Shown here: positions 9,380-17,447 of the stretch, piece by piece | Layout of the letters: each line of letters starts with the position of its first letter | How positions within the stretch are numbered: position 1 is the stretch's first letter | Assembly (NCBI GenBank): GCA_020634885.1 | Contig: JACKAW010000003.1 | Span: 372,001-436,000, forward strand | Direction of reading: 5' to 3' | Length of the DNA stretch: 64,000 nt | Source of the DNA: Anaerolineales bacterium | Lineage (GTDB): Bacteria > Chloroflexota > Anaerolineae > Anaerolineales > Villigracilaceae | Translations under genes and position numbers: made by a program | The notes under the pieces: generated by a model | What the model saw: the letters and a program-made list of their open reading frames with translations, nothing else | Databases searched by the model: none | What the model was told of the DNA's origin: nothing

Positions 9380-9401
9380 CGGGTCGAAATAAACTAGACA
9401 T

Positions 9402-9735
9402 CGTGAAGAAAGAACTTCATCCACGAAGCACACAAAACACATGAAGTTTTGACCTGCGCTTGGTGAAAATTCATGTACTTCGTGAAAAAAACAGAAGCAT
9501 GGCTGTGCAAAGTCGTAAATTCTTAATGCGAAAAGCGCGAAGTAAACGAATTTCGCCAAAATACTTTTTTTATTCGCGTTAAGATTTTTTTGTCTTGTCA
9601 AACGACGGCGCATCTTTTACACATGAGCTAAAAGATTTTGCGTAAGTCCTGACCTTGTGAAAGAACTTCATCCACAAAGCACACGAAGTTTTGGTTGCGT
9701 TTCGTGAAAATTCGTATGCTTCGTGGATGTAATGC
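9402..9735. repeat. Gene-free stretch with two diverged copies of a CACGAAG-type repeat
   Basis: The 392 bp between the reductase and HD genes hold no convincing ORF. Two direct copies of a ~75-bp sequence lie at about 9402-9485 and 9655-9733. Both start AAGAACTTCATCCAC, pass through GAAGTTTTG and GTGAAAATTC, and end TTCGTG. A third, looser relative is in the metG leader near 51700. The copies bracket the separate repeat at 9498-9593. Confidence 0.6.
9498..9593. repeat. ~90-bp dispersed stem-loop repeat, copy 1
   Basis: This segment is repeated with roughly 80% identity by eye at about 60296-60390. It begins CATGGCTGT and contains an imperfect inverted pair, CTTAATGCGAA near 9522 and TTCGCGTTAAG near 9573, with a TTTCGCCAAAATA core. 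Both copies are intergenic. This looks like a small non-coding mobile-type or structured element; no transposase is present. Confidence 0.65.
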
Positions 9736-9771
9736 TCTTTATAAGGTAAGTAATTTATTTTGAACGGCTAC

Positions 9772-10617
9772 TTAATACATGTGCTCTGAATCAAACACAT
9801 GCGAGTGCATATTGGCGATCCATTGTTTCCCATCTTCTGTCAGGCGCAAATAATTAAGGGCATCCTTCAAGAAAGGGTTGATCTGTCCCCAGTAAAAACT
9901 GGCATAATTCTTTCGCATATCGTTCGGCGAGCTATACCCCAGTTTCTCGTTTAGCCCCAACTCTTGAAATTCGTAAAACAACGCCGGAGTCTTACGGAAG
10001 TAATCGGGGTCGCCCAACTGCCCTACAAAATCGGCGGCACGAACCAGCCCGCCATACCCTTGTGTATCTTGATAAAACTCTCCCTTGGGCGCCGGAAAGC
10101 GGGTCATTTCAATATAAGAGGCGATCAACTCAGCATTCAAATTGCCCTCCATATCTTTGAGCAAGCCCGAGCTAAAGCGCTCCACCACGAACAATTTACT
10201 GCGGTTAACATGATACGGGGTCAATGCAACATCGGTGCCATCTTTGGGAATGCTCACCCGCTCATTGCCAATACCTGTTGCAAACGAATCTTCGGTGTCG
10301 TTCCGGCAGACCCCTTTTACATAGCCAATGTCATGACACAACACAGCGATCATGTAGCGCATCCAATCACGCGGACTTACGCCGCCCTCACGCAAATGCT
10401 TTCCTTCAACAATCGACAGCCCAGCCAGAGAGACCATAATGGTATGGTCAATATCGTGATAAAGCGCATCTGAATTTGAAATATTTTCCAGTGCAAGCCG
10501 CCCCACCCAGCAGGTAATATTCATAAAATCCGGCTGCATCTCGCCGTATGTACGCTGATATGCCGTACGAAGTTGATCTACAAACATATCAATGGTTAAT
10601 TCCTGCCAATTAATCAT
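9772..10617 (-). CDS. HD-domain metal-dependent phosphohydrolase
   Basis: A 281-residue soluble protein with an HD-type metal site. ALYHDIDHTIMVSLAG gives the first histidine and YHD element, and MIAVLCHDIGYVKG gives the classical H-D pair. The domain also occurs in cyclic-nucleotide and nucleotide phosphohydrolases, and nothing here fixes the substrate. The C-terminal half is unrecognised. I start at the second Met (10617) because AGAGGAA lies 6 nt upstream; the GTG two codons earlier has no room for a ribosome site. It stands alone, preceded by repeats on its 3' side. Confidence 0.75.
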   Translation of the reverse strand: MINWQELTIDMFVDQLRTAYQRTYGEMQPDFMNITCWVGRLALENISNSDALYHDIDHTIMVSLAGLSIVEGKHLREGGVSPRDWMRYMIAVLCHDIGYVKGVCRNDTEDSFATGIGNERVSIPKDGTDVALTPYHVNRSKLFVVERFSSGLLKDMEGNLNAELIASYIEMTRFPAPKGEFYQDTQGYGGLVRAADFVGQLGDPDYFRKTPALFYEFQELGLNEKLGYSSPNDMRKNYASFYWGQINPFLKDALNYLRLTEDGKQWIANMHSHVFDSEHMY

Positions 10618-10695
10618 AAACACTTCCTCTGTAGGTTAAAATCGAACTTGTCGGCAAAAGTTTACCAGATACATCCAAAATACAAATGAGTTAAT

Positions 10696-10986
10696 ATGAC
10701 AAAACAACAGTTTTCCCTAAAAGGATTCCTGATCGGACTCTCCGGTTTTATCCTGCTTAATATCCTTGCCTCGGCTCTTTTCTCTGACTGTGGCTTGCCA
10801 GCCCTCTTTGGGCTGGGGGGCTGCGCCGACGCCATCTCCCGTGCCGGTTTCCCATTCATATTCTTCGAACAAGGCGGTTTTGCCTACCGCAGTAGTTTCA
10901 GCTTCCCCATCTTCATCCTTGATATATTCATTGGAATCGGCATCGCGGGCATGACCGGTTACTACATGAGCAGGAACAAAAAGTAA
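10696..10986 (+). CDS. Small predicted membrane protein
   Basis: A 96-residue protein with two hydrophobic segments (about 9-28, FLIGLSGFILLNILASALF, and 70-88, FILDIFIGIGIAGMTGYYM) and a short Gly/Cys-containing loop between them. It ends in a positive SRNKK tail. No family is recognised. Its stop is 7 nt before the miaA start, so it may be co-transcribed with miaA. The frame is kept as a gene because its ends are set by neighbours and the hydrophobic pattern is coherent; the weak ribosome site lowers confidence. Confidence 0.6.
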   Translation: MTKQQFSLKGFLIGLSGFILLNILASALFSDCGLPALFGLGGCADAISRAGFPFIFFEQGGFAYRSSFSFPIFILDIFIGIGIAGMTGYYMSRNKK

Positions 10987-10993
10987 ATCCTTC

Positions 10994-11929
10994 ATGTCCA
11001 AGTTACCCGTCGTTCTCATCGTGGGTCCCACGGCTGTTGGCAAGACCGAGCTCGCGCTCCGCCTTGCCGAAAAAATGCAAGGCGAGATCGTCTCTGTCGA
11101 TTCGCGCCTGTTCTATCGAGGCATGGATATTGGCACCGCCAAACCTTCAAAAGATGAGATGTCTCGAGTCCCTCACCACCTGATCGACATCGTCAACCCC
11201 GATGAGACCCTAAGCCTGGCAGTCTTCCAACAAATGGCACAAGAAATTATTGCAGGCGTTCACGAGCGTGGACGATTGCCTTTTCTCGTGGGCGGCACGG
11301 GACAATACATCCGCGCGGTGACGCAGGGCTGGAGTCCGCCAGAGGTGACGCCGAATGACAGGTTGAGGGAAATATTGGAAGGGATGCAGGAAGAAAGAGG
11401 GAAAGAGTGGCTACACGCTAAACTTAATATCCTCGACCCTGAAGCGGCACAAGCCATTGACCTGCGTAATGTCCGCCGTACGATACGGGCTTTGGAAGTG
11501 ATCTTCACCACAGGAAGAAGATTTTCTGAACAACGTGGCTCTGGCGATTCGTCGTATCACTTGATCACCATCGGCTTGACCCGTCCGCGTGAAGAGTTGT
11601 ACCAACGTGTGGATGAACGCATCGACAAGATGTTCGCAGATGGCTTGATGGATGAAGTACGCGGCTTGCTTAAGCAAGGGTACTCCCCTACTTTGCCAAG
11701 CATGTCCGCAATCGGGTACAGAGAATGCGTCAGTGTGGCACAAGGCTCGATGACGGTGGAACAAGCCAAAGTCGAAATGAGGCGCATTACACGTGTCTTT
11801 GTGCGACGACAGTCGAATTGGTTCAAAGAGTCCGATTCATCCATTCATTGGTTTCATCCTGAACGTGAAAATTTGCTCAATGAAATTGAAAATCTAATCC
11901 GTAACTCAATTAAAAACCGGGGGTTATAA
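10994..11929 (+). CDS. miaA: tRNA dimethylallyltransferase
   Basis: A 311-residue enzyme that transfers a dimethylallyl group to N6 of adenosine-37 in tRNAs reading U-starting codons. The P-loop GPTAVGKTELAL is at residues ~10-21. The conserved substrate residues appear as SVDSRLFYRGMDIGTAKPS, HHLIDIVNPDE and GGTGQYIRA. The C-terminal IGYRECVSVAQG and TRVFVRRQSNWF segments complete the family pattern, and the length is normal. It follows a small membrane protein by 7 nt with no obvious ribosome site, suggesting translational coupling. Confidence 0.96.
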   Translation: MSKLPVVLIVGPTAVGKTELALRLAEKMQGEIVSVDSRLFYRGMDIGTAKPSKDEMSRVPHHLIDIVNPDETLSLAVFQQMAQEIIAGVHERGRLPFLVGGTGQYIRAVTQGWSPPEVTPNDRLREILEGMQEERGKEWLHAKLNILDPEAAQAIDLRNVRRTIRALEVIFTTGRRFSEQRGSGDSSYHLITIGLTRPREELYQRVDERIDKMFADGLMDEVRGLLKQGYSPTLPSMSAIGYRECVSVAQGSMTVEQAKVEMRRITRVFVRRQSNWFKESDSSIHWFHPERENLLNEIENLIRNSIKNRGL

Positions 11930-12006
11930 TTGACTTTTAATATCTTCACGTATATACTTCTTTTTAAGTTTCAGCTTCAGCAGTCCAACAAACCAATGGA
12001 GGAAGT

Positions 12007-13707
12007 ATGAGCAACAAACCCTGGCTGGCACATTACGATAAGGGTGTGCCCCAAACAATTGATTACCCGAAAGCGCCGCTGTTCCACTTTTTGGAAGAAG
12101 CCGCGCGCAAATATCCTGACCACGCCTGTACGATCTTTAAGGGCGCGGTCATTTCATATCGGGAGATGGACGAACAGTCGAACGCCATGGCAGCAGCGCT
12201 GGTGGAAATGGGTGTGAAAAAGGGCGATAGAGTTGGCATCTTCATGCCGAACCTGCCGCAATTTGTCGCTGCCTTTTTCGGTATTTTGAAAGCAGGCGGT
12301 GTGGTGGTTGCTGTGAACCCCACCTACCCTGTGGAAGAAGTGCTTACGCCGGTGAACGATGCGGGCATCGAAGTGATGTTCACGCTCACGCGCTTCTATA
12401 ACACACTCAAGGAAGTGCGCAAAAAGTCGGGGCTCAAGAAGATCATCGTTTCGAACTTGAAAGAAGCCCTGCCCCCCGTTACCCGTGTGTTGTACACCCT
12501 ACTTCGAGAACAGAAGGGCGGTGACCGCCTGCATGAACTTGAAAGTTCTGATGTTTGGATGCAGGATCTGCTCAAGAAACATGCTGGTGCTCCCAAGCCG
12601 AATATTGATATTCAGCCCGACGATACGGCTCTCTTCCAATATTCCGGCGGCACGACCGGTGTGCCGAAAGGTGCCGTTGCCATGCACCGCAATGTGGTCG
12701 CAAATACCTTGCAGATCAAGTTGTGGATGACTGGTTTGGAAGAAGGCAAGGAAGTGGTGCTGATGGGCATTCCGCTCTTCCATGTGTATGGCATGGTGGC
12801 GGGCATGAGTTTTGCCATGGCATCTGGCGCGACGATGGTGATGGTGCCTAACGCCCGTGACCTGAAAGATGTGTTGGAAAACATCAGCAAACACAAGGCG
12901 ACCATCTTCCCCGGTGTGCCTTTGCTCTATAACGCCATTAACAACCATCCAGACGTGAAAGCTGGAAAATACAATCTCTCCTCGATCAAAGCCTGTATCT
13001 CTGGCTCAGCCGCCTTGATGCGTGAAACCAAGGAAGAATTCGAACGGCTAACAGGCGGTAAGGTCTTCGAAGGTTTCGGCATGTCTGAAGCGCCAACGGC
13101 TGTTACGTGTAATCCGCTTGATGGTGTGAACAAGACCGGCTCGATCGGTATGCCATTGCCAGATGTGGATATGAGACTCATCAGTCTGGATGACGGTGAA
13201 ACCGAAGTCCCATTTGGTGAGATCGGCGAAATCGTCGTCAATGGTCCACAGGTGATGAAGGGATATCACAATATGCCGACCGAAACCGCCAATTCCCTGC
13301 GTACCTTAAGTGATGGCAAGACCTGGCTCTTCACAGGTGATATCGCCCGCATGGACGAAGACGGCTATTTCTACATCGTTGACCGCAAGAAGGAACTCAT
13401 CAAGCCGGGCGGTTTCCAGGTGTGGCCCCGTGAAGTGGAAGAAGCCATCATGGATAATCCGAAAGTCCTCGAGGTCGGTGTGGGCGGCATCCCTGACCCG
13501 AAGAGCGGCGAAACGGTCAAAGCCTGGGTGGTGCTCAAACCCGGCGAAAGCATGACCGAAGACGAATTAAAGGAATTCTGCAAAGAACGCCTTGCCCCTT
13601 ACAAAGTTCCGCGCCACGTAGAGTTCCGTGGAGAACTGCCCAAGACTACGGTCGGAAAGATCCTACGCCGTGAGTTGGTACGCCAGCACAAAGAGGGCGG
13701 GAAATAA
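12007..13707 (+). CDS. Long-chain acyl-CoA synthetase (AMP-forming)
   Basis: A 566-residue adenylate-forming ligase that would activate a fatty acid to acyl-AMP and then acyl-CoA. The ATP/AMP signature YSGGTTGVPKGAVAMH is at about residues 210-225. A GFGMSEA motif, the TGDIARMDEDGYFYIVDRKKELIKPGGF hinge region and the catalytic Lys in PKTTVGKILRREL near the C-terminus are all present. The chain-length class is inferred from FadD-like similarity. TGGAGGAAGT provides a clear ribosome site. A bidirectional terminator separates it from convergent ftsH. Confidence 0.92.
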   Translation: MSNKPWLAHYDKGVPQTIDYPKAPLFHFLEEAARKYPDHACTIFKGAVISYREMDEQSNAMAAALVEMGVKKGDRVGIFMPNLPQFVAAFFGILKAGGVVVAVNPTYPVEEVLTPVNDAGIEVMFTLTRFYNTLKEVRKKSGLKKIIVSNLKEALPPVTRVLYTLLREQKGGDRLHELESSDVWMQDLLKKHAGAPKPNIDIQPDDTALFQYSGGTTGVPKGAVAMHRNVVANTLQIKLWMTGLEEGKEVVLMGIPLFHVYGMVAGMSFAMASGATMVMVPNARDLKDVLENISKHKATIFPGVPLLYNAINNHPDVKAGKYNLSSIKACISGSAALMRETKEEFERLTGGKVFEGFGMSEAPTAVTCNPLDGVNKTGSIGMPLPDVDMRLISLDDGETEVPFGEIGEIVVNGPQVMKGYHNMPTETANSLRTLSDGKTWLFTGDIARMDEDGYFYIVDRKKELIKPGGFQVWPREVEEAIMDNPKVLEVGVGGIPDPKSGETVKAWVVLKPGESMTEDELKEFCKERLAPYKVPRHVEFRGELPKTTVGKILRRELVRQHKEGGK

Positions 13708-13716
13708 TTTAGTACG

Positions 13717-13760
13717 AATAAAAGAGCCTCCCAAGGCTAATCTTGGGAGGCTCTTTTATT
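13717..13760. terminator. Bidirectional terminator between acyl-CoA synthetase gene and ftsH
   Basis: AAAAGAGCCTCCCAAG pairs with CTTGGGAGGCTCTTTT around a 6-nt loop. A- and T-runs on both sides serve both convergent genes. Confidence 0.92.
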
Positions 13761-13762
13761 TT

Positions 13763-15622
13763 TTATGAAACTTGCGGCGTTCCGCTCTTCTTGCCAAAGG
13801 GCGGAGGGAAGATCGCTTCAAACTCTTCGCGGGTGATGGATTCAACTTCGAGGAGCTTTCCGGCAACCGCATCCAACTGCTTGCGGTATTTCTTCACCAG
13901 GCTTTTTGCCTGTTTGTGGGCATCTTCAACCAGTTTTCGAACTTCACGGTCGATCTGTTCGGCAACTGCTTCGGAGTAGTCGCGCTGTTCTGAAATCTCG
14001 CGCCCAAGGAAGACCAGTTCTTCCTTTTTGCCATAAGCAAGGGTACCCAATTCAGCACTCATACCCAGCCTTGTTACCATGGCACGCGCCATGCTGGTCA
14101 CCTGCTCAATATCGCCAGATGCGCCGGAGGTGATGTCGTCGAAGATCAGTTCTTCGGCGGCGCGACCGCCAAGAGCATAGGCAAGGGTGGCGATCATTTT
14201 CTTGCGAGACATGAGCACACGGTCTTCATCGGGGCGGAACCATGTCACACCGCCAGCCTGTCCGCGACCAACGATGGTCACTTTTTGGACGGGGTCGGCT
14301 TCAGCGATGGCATTGGCTACGATGGCATGACCAGCCTCATGGTAGGCAATGATGCGCTTCTCTTCGTCAGAAATGAGGCGGCTCTTGCGTTCCGGTCCCA
14401 TTACCACGCGTTCAATGGCTTCTTCCAATTCGGGCTGACCGATGGATTTCTTATTACGGCGGGCAGAAAGAATCGCCGCTTCGTTGACGAGGTTTTCAAG
14501 GTCGGCACCCGCGAACCCGGGTGTACCGCGTGCCACAGAGGCGAGGTCAGCCTGTGGTTCCAAGGGTTTGCCTTTGGCGTGAACTTTGAGGATGGCTTCG
14601 CGTCCCTTCACATCGGGGCGGTCGAGGGTCACGCGGCGGTCAAAGCGACCGGGGCGGAGAAGAGCCGGATCCAGAATATCGGGGCGGTTGGTTGCGGCGA
14701 TGATGATGACGTTGGTGTCGGTATCGAAACCATCCATTTCAACGAGCATCTGGTTAAGGGTTTGCTCGCGTTCATCGTGCGAACCACCAAGACCTGCTCC
14801 GCGCTGACGACCTACCGCATCAATTTCGTCTACGAAAATGATGCAGGGGGAATGGCGCTTGGCTTGGTCGAACAAGTCACGCACACGGCTGGCGCCGACG
14901 CCCACGAACATTTCTACAAATTCAGAACCGGAGATGGAGAAAAAGGGCACGCCCGCTTCGCCAGAAACGGCTTTAGAAAGAAGGGTCTTACCGGTTCCGG
15001 GAGGACCCACCAACAAAACGCCCTTGGGAATACGAGCGCCGAGTTGGATGAACTTCTGCGGCTCTTTCAGGAACTCAACAATTTCTGCCAGTTCCTGTTT
15101 GGCTTCTTCAGCACCTGCCACGTCAGCAAAGGTGACGGTGGGGTGTTCACCGCTGAACATACGAGCGCGGCTCTTTCCAAAAGACATGGCAGCGTTGTTA
15201 CTGCCCTGTGCCTGACGGAAAATAAACCACAACACGCCACCCATAAAAAGGAAGGGCAACAAATACGCCATGCTGGTGATCACACCACCCCAGGGAGAAG
15301 GTGCGCTCACTTCCACATTCATTTCAGCAAGCTGTTCGGCGGTCACACCATAATTGAGCAATTGTTCAACCAATGTGGTATTGGTCTCTTTACGAGATTC
15401 AAGGGCAGTTTCCACCGTCCCATTTACTTTGACCACACGGATCACATCTTCTTCATCAATAATGATGCGCGCCACCTGTCCGCTCTGGATCATGCGGGCA
15501 ACCTCGCTAATTGTAAGCGGCTCGGTAGTCGATGAATTGTCCTTAAGCCCGACAAAGATCATCGCACCAATTGCTACGACCAATAGTAAGTACACAAAAA
15601 ACGATTGACTACGGGAATTCAC
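13763..15622 (-). CDS. ftsH: ATP-dependent zinc metalloprotease FtsH
   Basis: A 619-residue membrane-anchored AAA+ protease that degrades misfolded or regulatory proteins. It has two N-terminal membrane segments (SFFVYLLLVVAIGAMIFVGL and MAYLLPFLFMGGVLWFIF), the AAA+ module with Walker A GPPGTGKTLLSKAV, Walker B CIIFVDEIDAVG and second region of homology ATNRPDILDPALLRPGRFDR, and the zinc protease motif HEAGH. The start is set at GTG 15622, five bases after GGAGG; an upstream TTG would place the ribosome site inside the gene. A minus-strand TGGTATAAT extended -10 lies ~30 nt upstream. Confidence 0.96.
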   Translation of the reverse strand: MNSRSQSFFVYLLLVVAIGAMIFVGLKDNSSTTEPLTISEVARMIQSGQVARIIIDEEDVIRVVKVNGTVETALESRKETNTTLVEQLLNYGVTAEQLAEMNVEVSAPSPWGGVITSMAYLLPFLFMGGVLWFIFRQAQGSNNAAMSFGKSRARMFSGEHPTVTFADVAGAEEAKQELAEIVEFLKEPQKFIQLGARIPKGVLLVGPPGTGKTLLSKAVSGEAGVPFFSISGSEFVEMFVGVGASRVRDLFDQAKRHSPCIIFVDEIDAVGRQRGAGLGGSHDEREQTLNQMLVEMDGFDTDTNVIIIAATNRPDILDPALLRPGRFDRRVTLDRPDVKGREAILKVHAKGKPLEPQADLASVARGTPGFAGADLENLVNEAAILSARRNKKSIGQPELEEAIERVVMGPERKSRLISDEEKRIIAYHEAGHAIVANAIAEADPVQKVTIVGRGQAGGVTWFRPDEDRVLMSRKKMIATLAYALGGRAAEELIFDDITSGASGDIEQVTSMARAMVTRLGMSAELGTLAYGKKEELVFLGREISEQRDYSEAVAEQIDREVRKLVEDAHKQAKSLVKKYRKQLDAVAGKLLEVESITREEFEAIFPPPFGKKSGTPQVS

Positions 15623-15651
15623 GGAATCCTCCAAAATTGACTAACTGTGGC

Positions 15652-15660
15652 ATTATACCA
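15652..15660 (-). promoter_or_regulatory. Extended -10 promoter of ftsH
   Basis: On the minus strand TGGTATAAT fits a TGnTATAAT extended -10. It would start transcription about 23 nt before the GTG of ftsH; no good -35 is visible. Confidence 0.55.
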
Positions 15661-15817
15661 AGTCACCTACCCAGACGACGCGGGCGGGGCTTTTATTATT
15701 ATGATTTTCTAACACGCCTCAAAACTTGTTTTGGACTTGATCAAAAAACGCAGGCATTTCTCTCTCCTGATACTTTTTGCCGCCTCTCATAAAAAACTTA
15801 TCCCGCATCCACAATCT

Positions 15818-16582
15818 CTACACATTTAAGACCAATTCCACCGGGCAATGGTCTGACCCAGCCACATCATCATGAATAATCACATCCTGCACCTGCGACA
15901 TAAGCCCTTCGGAAACGAGGAAATAATCCAAGCGCCAGCCAATTCCACGGGCACGGGCATTGAGGCGGTATGTCCACCATGTGTATTGAACCCGTTCCGG
16001 GTAAAGCTGACGGTAGGCATCTACAAAACCGTTTTGCAAATATCTTGTCACCCACTCGCGTTCTTCGGGCATAAACCCTGAGGTTTTCTCATTGGCTTTT
16101 GGGTTTTTCAAGTCGATAGGCATATGTGAAGTGTTGAAATCTCCGGTGATGACAATCTGCTCCCCTTTTTTATGAAGCGATTGACACAACTCCAGCAGGC
16201 GGGCATAAAAACGGAGCTTGTAATCCACACGGTCATGTCCACGTTGCCCGTTCGGAAAGTAGATATTGAACAGGCGTACGTTCCCCCAACGGGTTTGAAC
16301 CACCCGTCCTTCCACATCAAACTCCGGCACACCCATCCCTAACTTCACTTCATCTGGTTGATTTTTGTAAAACGTCGCCACCCCGCTATATCCGGCACGT
16401 TCGGCAGGATTCCAAATAAAAGGCAGTGATAATTGAGCCGCTTGCTCTTCATCCAACTGTTCTGGGCGGGCTTTTACCTCCTGCAAACAAAGCGCATCAG
16501 GAGAGTGGTCAAATGCCCATTTCAACGCCTGTTTGCCAAGCGCCGCCCGAATTCCGTTAACATTCCATGTAATGATATTCAT
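15818..16582 (-). CDS. Exodeoxyribonuclease III family DNA repair nuclease
   Basis: A 254-residue apurinic/apyrimidinic endonuclease and 3'-5' exonuclease of the ExoIII/APE family, acting in base-excision repair. The signature residues are visible: Asn in MNIITWNVNGIRAAL, Glu in ALCLQEVKA, Tyr in FNIYFPNG, the DFNTSH active-site segment, and the terminal SDHCPVEL with the catalytic Asp-His pair. Length is normal. It is divergent from the response-regulator gene and its 5' end overlaps only spurious upstream frames of that gene. Confidence 0.93.
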   Translation of the reverse strand: MNIITWNVNGIRAALGKQALKWAFDHSPDALCLQEVKARPEQLDEEQAAQLSLPFIWNPAERAGYSGVATFYKNQPDEVKLGMGVPEFDVEGRVVQTRWGNVRLFNIYFPNGQRGHDRVDYKLRFYARLLELCQSLHKKGEQIVITGDFNTSHMPIDLKNPKANEKTSGFMPEEREWVTRYLQNGFVDAYRQLYPERVQYTWWTYRLNARARGIGWRLDYFLVSEGLMSQVQDVIIHDDVAGSDHCPVELVLNV

Positions 16583-16634
16583 AGAAATCGTCCATTTTCT
16601 TTATGGTAAACTTGATTCCAAGGAAGGCAAATCT

Positions 16635-17021
16635 ATGGATGAGACAAAAGAAAAAACCATCCTGTGTGTGGAAGACGAACCCGAAATGATTGACTTAATG
16701 CAGTTAATCCTTTCACGCAGAGGGTATCAGGTTAAGGGCGCAAGAGGCGGCGTGGAGGGAATTCAACTCATTCGTGAACTACACCCAGACCTTGTACTGC
16801 TTGACCTGATGATGCCTGATATGGATGGCTGGGAAGTATATCAACAAATGAAATCTGATCCTGCCCTAAAAGACATTCCGGTCATCATTGTTACCGCCAA
16901 AGCGCAGAACATAGATAAAGTGCTCGGTTTGCACATTGCAAAGGTGGATGATTACATTGCCAAACCCTTCAGCCCGCAAGAATTGGTTGAAAGTGTTGAC
17001 AGGGTTTTCAGCCAGCAATAA
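16635..17021 (+). CDS. Single-domain response regulator (CheY-like)
   Basis: A 128-residue receiver domain without an output domain. The acidic pocket is in VEDEPEMIDLM, the phospho-acceptor Asp in DLVLLDLMMPDMDGWE, the Thr in VIIVTAK and the Lys in DDYIAKPFSPQEL. I start at the ATG at 16635, preceded by AAGGAAGGC; longer frames run back over exonuclease III. No kinase is adjacent, so its partner is unknown. A terminator follows directly. Confidence 0.93.
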   Translation: MDETKEKTILCVEDEPEMIDLMQLILSRRGYQVKGARGGVEGIQLIRELHPDLVLLDLMMPDMDGWEVYQQMKSDPALKDIPVIIVTAKAQNIDKVLGLHIAKVDDYIAKPFSPQELVESVDRVFSQQ

Positions 17022-17037
17022 TTTTTTTTTCAAATCT

Positions 17038-17066
17038 GCGGGCGGCGAAAATCGCCGCCCGTTTTC
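17038..17066 (+). terminator. Terminator-like hairpin that abuts the DUF192 start codon
   Basis: GGGCGGCGAAAATCGCCGCCC followed by GTTTTC ends exactly where the next ATG (17067) begins. It ends the response-regulator transcript, yet it leaves the downstream gene no space for its own leader. Confidence 0.85.
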
Positions 17067-17447
17067 ATGAATCAAATGCCCCAACCTATTTATATTCATA
17101 ACCTCTCAAAACCATTAAACACACCCGCCCGCGTGGGTTATTGCGACTCGTTTCTGTGTCGTTTACGCGGGTTAATGTTTCGCCCCCACCTCGACCCGAA
17201 TGACGGGCTATTGCTCGTTGAAAAACGAAACTCACGTATCGACACCTCCATCCACATGCTATTCGTCCGCTTTGATCTTGCCGTATTCTGGATCAACTCC
17301 GAAATGATCGTCGTGGATAAGGTCATCGCCAAATCATGGAAACCTGTTTACATCTCCAAACAAGATGCACAATACACATTGGAAATCCACCCGAGCCGCT
17401 GGGGAGATTACGAGATCGGAGACAAAGTTGAATTCAAAAATGCGTAA
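17067..17447 (+). CDS. DUF192 family protein
   Basis: A 126-residue protein of the DUF192 family, small beta-rich domains of unknown role that are often found in or near exported proteins. The family pattern is seen in SFLCRLRGLMFRP, GLLLVEKRNSRIDTSIHMLFVRFDLAVFWI and YTLEIHPSRWGDYEIGDKVEF. There is no signal peptide. The first ATG touches the preceding terminator hairpin; the Met at 17076 is an alternative. The gene ends in an 8-nt overlap with the LysM-M23 endopeptidase gene, so the two are probably translated together. Confidence 0.8.
   Translation: MNQMPQPIYIHNLSKPLNTPARVGYCDSFLCRLRGLMFRPHLDPNDGLLLVEKRNSRIDTSIHMLFVRFDLAVFWINSEMIVVDKVIAKSWKPVYISKQDAQYTLEIHPSRWGDYEIGDKVEFKNA

Noticed and set aside
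9380..9771. CRISPR array or tRNA in the largest gene-free stretches
   Set aside because: The repeats are few, diverged and irregularly spaced, and no cloverleaf could be drawn here or in other gaps.
14285..15535. 416-codon ORF antisense to ftsH
   Set aside because: It mirrors ftsH codon structure, has no recognisable domain and no ribosome site; ftsH is certain on the other strand.
16533..16634. N-terminal extension of the response regulator
   Set aside because: These codons overlap the exonuclease III gene; the ATG at 16635 has a ribosome site and gives the normal receiver length.
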